This document shows, one piece after another, positions 1 through 7,127 of a stretch of DNA of 64,000 nucleotides (its first letter is position 1; each line of letters starts with the position of its first letter). The notes beneath the pieces were generated by a model. The model had not been told where the DNA came from. It made no database searches and was given only the letters and a program-made list of their open reading frames with translations. The stretch is from Geothrix fuzhouensis (GTDB taxonomy: Bacteria; Acidobacteriota; Holophagae; Holophagales; Holophagaceae): assembly GCF_024609325.1 (NCBI RefSeq), contig NZ_JANHMQ010000003.1, forward strand, positions 1 through 64,000. The letters are read 5' to 3'. The position numbers and the translations under genes are program-made.

Positions 1-39
1 GCCCCACAGGGAGCGAATCAGGCCTGGATGCGCTCCACC

Positions 40-336
40 CTAAGCCTTACCGGCCGCCACCAACTCCGCCACCAACAGGTCCCCATCCAGCCGCTGGGGC
101 AGTTCCTTGTGGTAGCCCCGGACCCAGCGCCTCCCGTTCACCAGCACGAACGGAATGGCCCGCTTCCCAGTCTCGGCCTCCAGCTTTTCCGCCGCCCCCG
201 GTTCAGCCTCGAGATCCACTTTGTGATGGGCGACACCATGGTCGGTCAGCCAGGCCTCCAGGCGGCGGCAATCCGGGCACCAGGTGGCGCTGTAGACCGC
301 CAGATCCAGGCCTTCGAGGGCAGCAATTCGGCTCAT
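40..336 (-). CDS. Glutaredoxin-family thiol protein
   Basis: Protein of 98 residues with a single thioredoxin-fold domain. The redox motif CPDC follows the first beta strand (YSATWCPDC, residues about 15-23), and the cis-proline segment IPFVLVNG lies near residue 62, as in glutaredoxin and mycoredoxin-type proteins. It has no signal peptide, so it is cytoplasmic. Likely roles are disulfide exchange or de-glutathionylation; the substrate is unknown. It is transcribed divergently from the lipoprotein gene at 392, with about 55 bases between the starts. Family call is firm; specific role is inference. Confidence 0.9.
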   Translation of the reverse strand: MSRIAALEGLDLAVYSATWCPDCRRLEAWLTDHGVAHHKVDLEAEPGAAEKLEAETGKRAIPFVLVNGRRWVRGYHKELPQRLDGDLLVAELVAAGKA

Positions 337-391
337 GAGATCCTCCTGGACCTGTCATTCTGGATCCTTTGATGCTTTGTTGGGGGGTTTC

Positions 392-1003
392 ATGTCCAAG
401 ATGACCATCCAGGCCGGGCTCGTCGCAGCGCCGGCCCTCTTTCTGGCGCTCGCCCTGGGTTGCGGCAAGAACGTCACACCCGACTCCAGCCGCGTCATCG
501 CCAATATCGGCGGCAGCAAGCTCACCGAGGCCGAGTTCCAGGACATCGTGAAGAGCCTGTCGCCGGATCCCAAGGAGGCCCAGGCCTTCCTCACCGACGC
601 GGGCGCCCGGAACGACCGTGCCCAGCTCGCCCAGCGCATTGCCATGTCCAGGGCTGTCACCACCTATGCCGCGCAGACCGGGCTCGACAAGGACCCGTCC
701 GTGAAGCGTCAGCTGGAGCAGCAGCAGGCCAACATCTACTTCCAGGCCCTCATGAAGAAGCGCATGGCGGGGCTCACCCCCACCGACGAGCAGCTCCAGA
801 CCTTCTACAAAGAGCGGGTCGAAGCCCTCAAGACCCAGGGTCATGCCCAGGGCATCCCCCCCTTCGAGACCGTCAAGGCCCAGCTGCCTGAGCTCTGGCG
901 GCAGCAGCACATGCAGACCCTCAGCGACCAGATCCAGAACGAGGTCAAGCAGAAGGTCCCCGTCACCCTGGCTGACGACTACCGGCCGGCGGGAGCGGAA
1001 TAG
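392..1003 (+). CDS. SurA_N-like lipoprotein without a PPIase domain
   Basis: Starts at ATG 392 rather than at upstream in-frame ATGs, because this start gives a clean lipoprotein signal: a hydrophobic segment ending ALALGCG, with the lipidated cysteine near residue 24. The mature part resembles the N-terminal helical region of SurA/PrsA-type periplasmic chaperones: a strand IANIGGSKLTEAEFQDIV, then charged helices and a PpiC-like tail (PPFETVKAQLPELW). No parvulin catalytic domain is present, and at 203 residues it is far shorter than SurA. A chaperone-like role in the periplasm is inferred. A strong hairpin follows 24 bases after the stop. Confidence 0.82.
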   Translation: MSKMTIQAGLVAAPALFLALALGCGKNVTPDSSRVIANIGGSKLTEAEFQDIVKSLSPDPKEAQAFLTDAGARNDRAQLAQRIAMSRAVTTYAAQTGLDKDPSVKRQLEQQQANIYFQALMKKRMAGLTPTDEQLQTFYKERVEALKTQGHAQGIPPFETVKAQLPELWRQQHMQTLSDQIQNEVKQKVPVTLADDYRPAGAE

Positions 1004-1026
1004 GCACCTTTTCGCGCGTTCACAGA

Positions 1027-1052
1027 CCAAGGCCCCCGGTTGGGGGCCTTGG
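1027..1052 (+). terminator. Hairpin terminator after the lipoprotein gene
   Basis: Perfect 11-bp stem (CCAAGGCCCCC / GGGGGCCTTGG) with a GGTT loop, 24 bases after the stop at 1003. No long T run follows. The hairpin abuts a 20-bp copy of the tRNA-Phe 3' end at 1056. Confidence 0.7.
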
Positions 1053-1055
1053 TGT

Positions 1056-1075
1056 TGGTGCCTGGAGACGGAATC
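1056..1075 (-). repeat. 20-bp direct copy of the tRNA-Phe 3' end
   Basis: This 20-bp stretch is identical to 1246-1265, the CCA end, acceptor 3' strand and part of the T arm of the tRNA-Phe gene. The copies are 190 bp apart in the same orientation, and each is preceded on the plus strand by a GC-rich hairpin. The rest of the tRNA is absent here, so this is a tRNA remnant or an attachment-site-like duplication. Confidence 0.8.
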
Positions 1076-1190
1076 CTCCGGGGCTGCGCTCGCGCACATC
1101 CCCTCCGCCGCACGCAGTCTATGGGCGCCTCCAGCCTCCAGACGCGATGCGTCTTCCGCCCTCCGAAACGCGCCCCGAGACTGCTGTGAT

Positions 1191-1245
1191 TTCGATCCCG
1201 TCTCTCCACAAGAACACAGCCCCCATGCCGGGGGCTGTGTTCTTG
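1191..1245 (-). terminator. Hairpin downstream of tRNA-Phe, with inverted tRNA-like arm
   Basis: A 16-bp perfect stem (1209-1224 with 1230-1245, loop ATGCC) lies directly after the tRNA CCA end on the minus strand and probably terminates its transcript. The pairing can extend outward: 1191-1204 (TTCGATCCCGTCTC) is an imperfect inverted copy of the tRNA T-loop and acceptor region at 1255-1268. This gives a long imperfect palindrome reaching into the tRNA gene. Confidence 0.7.
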
Positions 1246-1321
1246 TGGTGCCTGGAGACGGAATCGAACCGCCGACACATGGATTTTCAATCCATTGCTC
1301 TACCAACTGAGCTACCCAGGC
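1246..1321 (-). tRNA. tRNA-Phe (anticodon GAA)
   Basis: On the minus strand this folds as a canonical 76-nt tRNA with encoded CCA: acceptor GCCTGGG/TCCAGGC (last pair G-U), D arm GCTC-AGTTGGTA-GAGC, anticodon stem ATGGA/TCCAT around loop TTGAAAA (anticodon GAA), five-base variable loop GTGTC, and T arm GGCGG-TTCGATT-CCGTC. A hairpin follows directly. Partial copies of the 3' end lie at 1056-1075 (direct) and about 1191-1204 (inverted). Confidence 0.97.
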
Positions 1322-1426
1322 AGGAAGGGTAAGGATATCAGGCGGTGACGCATTTTCAAGTGCCGGAAACGAGTGGATTGGTGCATCCTCAATGGTTTGA
1401 GTGCTGCTCCGTCAGAGAGGTTTGTC

Positions 1427-2107
1427 ATGGCCCAGACCCCCAAGAATCGTGAAATCCAGGTTCAGAAACCCGCGCAGAGTCTCGCCCACTTCCAGACCAA
1501 GCTGAGCAAGGGCGAAGAAGAGGATGGCGGGCTGTTGAAATCCATCCTCATCGGGGTCGCGGCCCTGGTGCTCGTGGGCGTGGCCTACGGCGCCTGGGGT
1601 GCCTACCAGACCCAGGCCACGGAAAAGCACGAGGCGGCTCTTTCCGCCCTCCAGATGGAAGTGGAAGGCGACGGCGTGACGCCCGTGCCACCGGCCGACA
1701 TGGAGAAGCGCATGCGCGAACGGCTGGGGCGCCTGGAGGCCCTGGTGGCCGAGGCACCCTCGTCCCGCAAGGCCGCCACCGCCGGGCTGCTGGCCAGCTG
1801 GCGCTTGGCCTTGGATGGCAAAGAGCAGGCTCCCGCCGAAGCCAAGGATGCTTGGGGCAAGATCCGTCTTGCCCAGCGGGCCTTGGCTCTGGGCCAGGCC
1901 CAGGCCGCCCGCGCGCAACTTGACGGCTTGCGGGCCAAGGCCACCCCCGGGGTGTCCTGGGCCGAGGCTTTTTGGGCCAGCCAGATGGACACCGACCGCC
2001 TGGCCGGGGATCGCGCCCAGGCCTTGAAGGACCTGGCTGAGTACAAGGCCCGTTTCAAGGGCCGCAGCGACACCAGCGCCTTCGAAGGCCTGATCCAGAG
2101 CATCTGA
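1427..2107 (+). CDS. Membrane-anchored tetratricopeptide-like protein
   Basis: Start ATG 1427 is chosen over an upstream in-frame ATG because AGAGAGG lies just upstream and the protein then begins with a short cytoplasmic tail. There is one transmembrane helix (about residues 38-60, SILIGVAALVLVGVAYGAWGAY) followed by an alanine-rich helical domain with repeated helix pairs. The layout resembles YfgM-type single-span proteins with a periplasmic TPR-like domain, but sequence alone does not prove that family. The phosphorylase gene follows after 25 bases, so the two may be cotranscribed. Confidence 0.75.
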   Translation: MAQTPKNREIQVQKPAQSLAHFQTKLSKGEEEDGGLLKSILIGVAALVLVGVAYGAWGAYQTQATEKHEAALSALQMEVEGDGVTPVPPADMEKRMRERLGRLEALVAEAPSSRKAATAGLLASWRLALDGKEQAPAEAKDAWGKIRLAQRALALGQAQAARAQLDGLRAKATPGVSWAEAFWASQMDTDRLAGDRAQALKDLAEYKARFKGRSDTSAFEGLIQSI

Positions 2108-2132
2108 GCGACTTCAGGCAAGGAGTCATCCC

Positions 2133-3437
2133 ATGCGGATGTACGACCTGATCTATACGAAAAAACTGGGCGGCGCCCTGTCGCCCGAGCAGATCGCCTT
2201 CTGGGTCAAGGGGGCCGCCGACGGCAGCGTTCCCGATGAGCAGAGCGCCTCCCTGCTGATGGCCATCTGCTGGCGCGGCATGACCACCGAGGAAACCCTC
2301 GCCCTCACGCTGGCCATGCGGGATTCCGGCAAGCGGATGGATCTCTCCGCCGTGCCGGGCATCAAGGTCGACAAGCACAGCACCGGCGGCGTGGGCGACA
2401 AGACGACCCTCATCCTCGGCCCCATCGTGGCGGCCTGTGGCGTGCCCTGCCCCATGTTCAGCGGCCGCGGCCTGGGCCACACCGGCGGCACCGTGGACAA
2501 GTTCGCCGCCATTCCGGGGCTCAAAGTCGAGCTCACGGACGCTGAGTTCATCCGCAGTCTCAAGGAGACCCGCTTCGCCAACTCGGCGCCCACCGGCGAC
2601 ATCGCTCCGGCGGACAAGAAGCTCTACGCGCTGCGCGACATCACGGCCACGGTCGAGAGCATCCCCCTCATCACCGCCAGCATCATGTCCAAGAAACTGG
2701 CCGGTGGCGCCGACGCCCTGGTGCTGGACGTGAAATGCGGGCCTTCGGCGTTCATGAAGACTCCGGAAGATGCCCGCACCCTGGCTCAGAGCATGGTGGA
2801 CGTGGGCACAGCCCATGGCATGCAGATCCGGGCGCTCATCACCCGCATGGACGCCCCCCTGGGCTGGGCCATCGGCAACGCCCTGGAAGTCATGGAGTCC
2901 GTCGAGATCCTCCGCGGCGAGCATGGCGATTCCGAGCTGGCCCAGATGAGCTTCCGCCTCGCCGCGGAAATGCTGATCATGGGCGGCGCCGCGCAGACCC
3001 TCCCCGAGGCCGAGACCAAGGTGCAGAGCGCCATCCAGGACGGCTCGGCCCTGGAGACCCTGCGGCGCTTCACGGCCCTCAACGGCGGGGACGCCAAGGC
3101 CCTGGACGACTTCAGCCGCCTGCCCCAGGCCGGGCAGAAGGTCGACATCCTGGCCGATCAGCCCGGCTACGTCACCGCCATCGACGGCCGGGCCCTCGGC
3201 CTGCTGGCCATGGACCTGGGCGCCGGCCGCAAGGACCGAAACGATGTGCTCGACCTGGGCGTGGGGATCCGCGTGCACACGCGCGTCGGGCAAAGGATCG
3301 AGAAGGGGGACGTGGTGTTCACGGCCCACACCAAGGGCGGGTACCAGCTGAAGAAAGATGCCTACCTAGCCACCCTGGAGCTCAAGGCAGGCCGGCCCGG
3401 GCAGGAACCCTGGCTGTTGGATTCCATCGGCTGCTGA
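2133..3437 (+). CDS. pdp: Pyrimidine-nucleoside (thymidine) phosphorylase
   Basis: Protein of 434 residues, the usual length for the family. It reversibly phosphorolyses thymidine, deoxyuridine or uridine to the base and (deoxy)ribose-1-phosphate in cytoplasmic nucleoside salvage. Visible signatures are the phosphate-binding KHSTGGVGDKTTL (about residues 81-93), SGRGLGHTGGTVDK (about 110-123), a SIMSKKLAGG segment and a C-terminal pyrimidine-phosphorylase domain with KGGYQLKKD. AAGGAG sits eight bases before ATG 2133. The sequence does not distinguish thymidine-specific DeoA from the broader Pdp. Confidence 0.95.
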   Translation: MRMYDLIYTKKLGGALSPEQIAFWVKGAADGSVPDEQSASLLMAICWRGMTTEETLALTLAMRDSGKRMDLSAVPGIKVDKHSTGGVGDKTTLILGPIVAACGVPCPMFSGRGLGHTGGTVDKFAAIPGLKVELTDAEFIRSLKETRFANSAPTGDIAPADKKLYALRDITATVESIPLITASIMSKKLAGGADALVLDVKCGPSAFMKTPEDARTLAQSMVDVGTAHGMQIRALITRMDAPLGWAIGNALEVMESVEILRGEHGDSELAQMSFRLAAEMLIMGGAAQTLPEAETKVQSAIQDGSALETLRRFTALNGGDAKALDDFSRLPQAGQKVDILADQPGYVTAIDGRALGLLAMDLGAGRKDRNDVLDLGVGIRVHTRVGQRIEKGDVVFTAHTKGGYQLKKDAYLATLELKAGRPGQEPWLLDSIGC

Positions 3438-3486
3438 GTCTCAATAAGTCCAGAACATGCGCCCTTATTACCAAGGGTTCCCGATC

Positions 3487-3517
3487 TAGTCCAAAAAATT
3501 CCCTTTTTTTTGGACTT
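3487..3517 (+). terminator. Terminator-like hairpin after pdp
   Basis: Inverted repeat AGTCCAAAAAA / TTTTTTGGACT with a short TTCCC-type loop and eight consecutive T in the 3' arm, about 50 bases after the pdp stop. Confidence 0.6.
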
Positions 3518-3678
3518 CAACTACAATGCGACCCGAGACCCTCGATCTTTTCTAAGCAGATGTCTCAGAGGTCATGAATGCGAGCCCAGGCGGGCTCGAA
3601 GAATGCGGCTTCTGAGGGAGGACCCGTACTCACCCTCGGGACCTGGTGTGCATGGCCCCGATTTCTTTCGGAGGTTGT
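3518..3678 (+). promoter_or_regulatory. Leader of the first TonB receptor
   Basis: Non-coding stretch carrying a perfect 7-bp hairpin (CGAGCCC-AGGC-GGGCTCG, 3581-3598). A TACAAT hexamer at 3522-3527 is a possible -10 element. The ribosome site GGAGG at 3670-3674 precedes ATG 3679. The other two receptors have similar hairpin-bearing leaders. Promoter assignment is weak. Confidence 0.35.
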
Positions 3679-6600
3679 ATGCAGGGAACCATTTCTTCCA
3701 TCGGCCGTCTGACGGCCCTCATCGCCCTGGGCGGGGTGATGCTATGTGCCCAGGATTCCACCACGGGGGCCATTTCTGGCACCGTGACCGGTCCGAATGG
3801 CGCCCTGATCGCCGGGGCGAAGGTCATCCTCGACGGCGGCCGCGGGCAGGTGGTGCGCGTGACCGATGCCAACGGATCCTTCAAGGCCTCGGCCCTCATC
3901 CCCGGCCAGTACCTCCTCACGGTGACAGCGGCTGGCTTCGAGACCGCGACCAAACTCACCGCAACCGCCTCCATCAACACCCTGACCCCCGTCCGACTTG
4001 TCATGACACGGGCGGCCGGGGCCGTCGTCGAAGTGGTGGCCGCCTCCCAGACCCTGGACACCACAACCCAGACCTCGGGCTCCACCTACAACGCCGAGAC
4101 GATCTCCGCCCTTCCCCTGGGCCGGTCATTCTCCTCCGTGGTGAACCTCGCGCCTGGCGTGTCCAGCAGCGGCATCGATGCCAACAATCCCTCCGTGGGT
4201 GGCTCCTCCGGCTTGGAGAACCAGTACATCATCGACGGCGTCAACACCACCGGCGCCGGCTACGGGGCCAGCGGGTCGTATTCCATCGTCTACGGCTCCC
4301 TCGGCACTGGCATCAACACCGACTTCATCAGCGAGGTGCAGATCAAGAGCTTCGGCATGGACGCGGAGTTCGGCGGCGCCACCGGCGGTATGGTCAACGC
4401 CGTCACCAAGACGGGTGACAACTCGCTGCACGCCCAGGTGTTCGCCTACTTCGACATCGACAGTCTCCAGGCCAAGGACAAGGTTCCGCCCCGCATCGAC
4501 CCGAGCCTGCGCATTCCCCTGTCTTTCGATAGCAGGAACCGGTACGAGATCGGGTTCACGGTCGCCGGCCCGATCATCAAGGACCGCCTTTTCTACTTCA
4601 TCGGTTACAACCCGATCCGCACGTCAATCAAGCGGACGCAGGTGGATCCTGATCAGCCCTTCTACGGGCGCCAGGTCGAGCAGAAGACCGAGACGAACAC
4701 TTACTACGGAAAGTTGAACTGGATGATCACCACCACCCAGTCCTTGGAGTTCAGCGTTTTCGGGGATCCCGGCAAGCTGCCCTTCGGCCCCAACCTTAAC
4801 AACGCGCTATATGATCCTCCCGACTCCTGGGAAGAGGTGGAATTCGGCGGCCGCAATTGGACCTTGAAGTACAACGGCGTGTTCTTCAACGACTTCCTCG
4901 TGGAGGCCCGGGTTTCCCAGGCCAACAACAAGTTCCGGCGGAAGCTGGGGCCCACTACCCAGTCCCACTTCCAGGTTTTGGATGTCTACACCGGATTCGG
5001 CTATGCCCCAGGTCCCGGTTTTGTGGATGGCACCGATGACCGTAACCGCCAGTACGACCTGAAGCTGACCAAGACCTTTGGTCCGTTCGAATTGAAGGCT
5101 GGTTACTTCAAGGAGGACATTGAGCACAAGGGCGGCAACATCTACCAGGGCCCTCCCGGCTTCCTGGATCCTCACACAACCGCCACCGGCCAGCCGTATT
5201 CCAGCGGCGCGCAGGTCCGCCAGCGGTACTACATGCTCGATCCCAATCTCGTGGATGCCGACGGGCACACACCCCTGAGCAACATTGCCCCCTACTACCG
5301 CATTGTCCGTGCACGCACCTCACCGCCGCTCCTCACCACGAAGGCACCCTGGGAGGGCTACTTCATCCAGGGGAAATATTCCTGGAACAACCGCCTGTTC
5401 GTGAAGGCCGGGTTCCGCTGGGAAGAGGAGAATATGCAGGGCGCGCAGGAGACCTACAAGTTCAAGGCCGCCGATTCCATGGCCCCGCGCCTGTCCATCA
5501 CCTGGGATCCGGAAGGCGATGGCCGGAACAAGATCTACGCCTTCTACGGCAAGTACTTCGAAAAGGTCCCACTGGATTTGGCGGTCCGTTCCCTCAGCCG
5601 GGAGATTGGTGTCAGCCGCTCCGATTTCTACACCATCAACAGCGCCTATAATTCCCTCTCCAATCCCATCGAGAATGGTGTCTCCATTCGGGACGTCCGG
5701 CCATCCGGCGCCTATGGCGTGGCCGGTTCCACCACCGATCTTCACTTCGTCGGCAGTGCGGGCTTCCTGACTCCGGTGTTGCCCAACACTAAACTGCCCT
5801 ACACCACGGAATATGTGCTCGGATGGGACATGCGCCCAGCCGAGGGCCTTACGATCAGCAACCGGATCATCTACCGTTCCGTGGGCCGCGTCCTTGAGGA
5901 CCTCGGCGTTGACGGCGGCAACAACCTGCCCTACTTCATCGGCAATCCTGGTGAGAATACGGACGTGATCACCGCCATGGCGGCCGCGATTGATCCCACC
6001 TTGGGGAACAGCGTGACCCCCACGGCCTCTTGGCCAAAACCAAAGCGGGATTACTGGGCCTTCGAATTCGAGGCCACGAAGAATGCCAAGAATTGGATGG
6101 CCTTCTTCAACCTCAGACTCTCCAGGCTTGAGGGGAACTACGAAGGCTTGTTCCGCAACGACAACGGCCAGAGTGATCCGAACATCACATCGCTCTTTGA
6201 TTTCTCGCTGGAATACATGAAGAAGTATGAGGATCCGAACAACCCGGACTACCACCCCCGCGGGCTGACCGGTGAGGAGGCCTTTGCCTCCGGACCGCTC
6301 CCCAATGACCGCACCGTCGTGGCCAACGGCGGCGTGACCTACCAGTGGGACTTCGGGTTCTCGCTCACCACCCTGGTGAAGTTCCAGACGGGCACCCCCC
6401 TGAACAAGTTTTACGGCCTGATCGACTACGACAACAACGGCGAGCTTGCCGCCGGAGGCCGCGGATCCATGGGGCGCACCCCCAACACCCTGAACTTCGA
6501 CCTGAGCGGCCAGTACGTCTGGAAGCTGGCCAACAAGCACCAGATCTCCCTCCGCGCCGACATCTTCAACCTGTGGAACGTCCACAAGCCGGTCACCTAT

Positions 6601-6708
6601 GACCAGGACTTCGAGCAGGCCGTGGATGCCCCGAACGCCAACTTCATGAACGTGCTGACCTACCAGACGGCCCGCCGGGTACGGCTGGGCTTGAAGTACC
6701 AGTTCTGA
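3679..6708 (+). CDS. Oar-like TonB-dependent receptor 1
   Basis: Outer-membrane receptor of 1009 residues. Start ATG 3679 follows CGGAGG and gives a signal peptide (RLTALIALGGVMLCAQ); the longer reading frame from 3646 lacks these properties. Next come a carboxypeptidase-regulatory/CNA_B-like domain (about residues 25-105, GAISGTVTGPNGALIAGAKV), a plug domain (about 120-240, with ENQYIIDGVNTTG) and a long beta-barrel ending in the aromatic terminus KYQF expected for BAM-inserted proteins. This architecture is typical of the Acidobacteriota TonB-receptor expansions. The substrate is unknown; no TonB/ExbBD or periplasmic binding gene lies nearby. Two further receptors follow in the same orientation, separated by strong terminators, so they are separate transcription units. 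Confidence 0.93.
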   Translation: MQGTISSIGRLTALIALGGVMLCAQDSTTGAISGTVTGPNGALIAGAKVILDGGRGQVVRVTDANGSFKASALIPGQYLLTVTAAGFETATKLTATASINTLTPVRLVMTRAAGAVVEVVAASQTLDTTTQTSGSTYNAETISALPLGRSFSSVVNLAPGVSSSGIDANNPSVGGSSGLENQYIIDGVNTTGAGYGASGSYSIVYGSLGTGINTDFISEVQIKSFGMDAEFGGATGGMVNAVTKTGDNSLHAQVFAYFDIDSLQAKDKVPPRIDPSLRIPLSFDSRNRYEIGFTVAGPIIKDRLFYFIGYNPIRTSIKRTQVDPDQPFYGRQVEQKTETNTYYGKLNWMITTTQSLEFSVFGDPGKLPFGPNLNNALYDPPDSWEEVEFGGRNWTLKYNGVFFNDFLVEARVSQANNKFRRKLGPTTQSHFQVLDVYTGFGYAPGPGFVDGTDDRNRQYDLKLTKTFGPFELKAGYFKEDIEHKGGNIYQGPPGFLDPHTTATGQPYSSGAQVRQRYYMLDPNLVDADGHTPLSNIAPYYRIVRARTSPPLLTTKAPWEGYFIQGKYSWNNRLFVKAGFRWEEENMQGAQETYKFKAADSMAPRLSITWDPEGDGRNKIYAFYGKYFEKVPLDLAVRSLSREIGVSRSDFYTINSAYNSLSNPIENGVSIRDVRPSGAYGVAGSTTDLHFVGSAGFLTPVLPNTKLPYTTEYVLGWDMRPAEGLTISNRIIYRSVGRVLEDLGVDGGNNLPYFIGNPGENTDVITAMAAAIDPTLGNSVTPTASWPKPKRDYWAFEFEATKNAKNWMAFFNLRLSRLEGNYEGLFRNDNGQSDPNITSLFDFSLEYMKKYEDPNNPDYHPRGLTGEEAFASGPLPNDRTVVANGGVTYQWDFGFSLTTLVKFQTGTPLNKFYGLIDYDNNGELAAGGRGSMGRTPNTLNFDLSGQYVWKLANKHQISLRADIFNLWNVHKPVTYDQDFEQAVDAPNANFMNVLTYQTARRVRLGLKYQF

Positions 6709-6724
6709 TCCGCAGTCGGTCACC

Positions 6725-6758
6725 CATAAGAGCGGGCCCTTCGGGGCCCGTGCTTATG
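6725..6758 (+). terminator. Strong hairpin after receptor 1
   Basis: CATAAGAGCGGGCCC and GGGCCCGTGCTTATG form a 15-bp stem (with one mismatch) closed by a TTCG tetraloop, 16 bases after the stop. Confidence 0.85.
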
Positions 6759-7127
6759 TCCGTCGCAGTAGGTCAAAGTTTCCTTGTTAGGCCTGGTCCA
6801 CCCATCCGCTGGGACTTACTTGGATAAAATCGCCCACAATAGATTACACTCCAGAAATCACCCGGCATCGTAAGCCGATACACGCTGTTCGAAATTCAAG
6901 TTGTGATGCCGTCTCGACCGATTCGGTTCCCATCTTTCCGCAAGAATTCACAAAAATTAACACCCCTCGCAATACAATGGCTCCATCATCAATCTCGGAT
7001 CTTTCTCTTTCTACTGCCTTCTGTCACACCCTCTGCCCGGGCAAATCCCCGTGCTCCACGAGGGGTCACAGATGCTTTTTTCACCACGGGGCCGCACCTG
7101 TCCGGCTCTGGTTTCCTGGAGGATGCT
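6759..7127 (+). promoter_or_regulatory. Long leader of receptor 2
   Basis: About 370 bases with no convincing gene, although an in-frame extension to 6903 exists. The stretch 6930-6980 is AT-rich and contains TTCACA and TACAAT, a possible but poorly spaced promoter. A hairpin (CCCCGTG/CACGAGGGG, 7047-7065) is followed by a T6 run at 7075-7081, suggesting attenuation. CTGGAGGATG precedes ATG 7128. No known riboswitch motif was recognised. Confidence 0.35.

Noticed and set aside
203-1306. Long minus-strand frame over the tRNA and hairpin region
   Set aside because: It reads through the tRNA-Phe gene and antisense of the SurA-like gene, with a low-complexity translation and no RBS.
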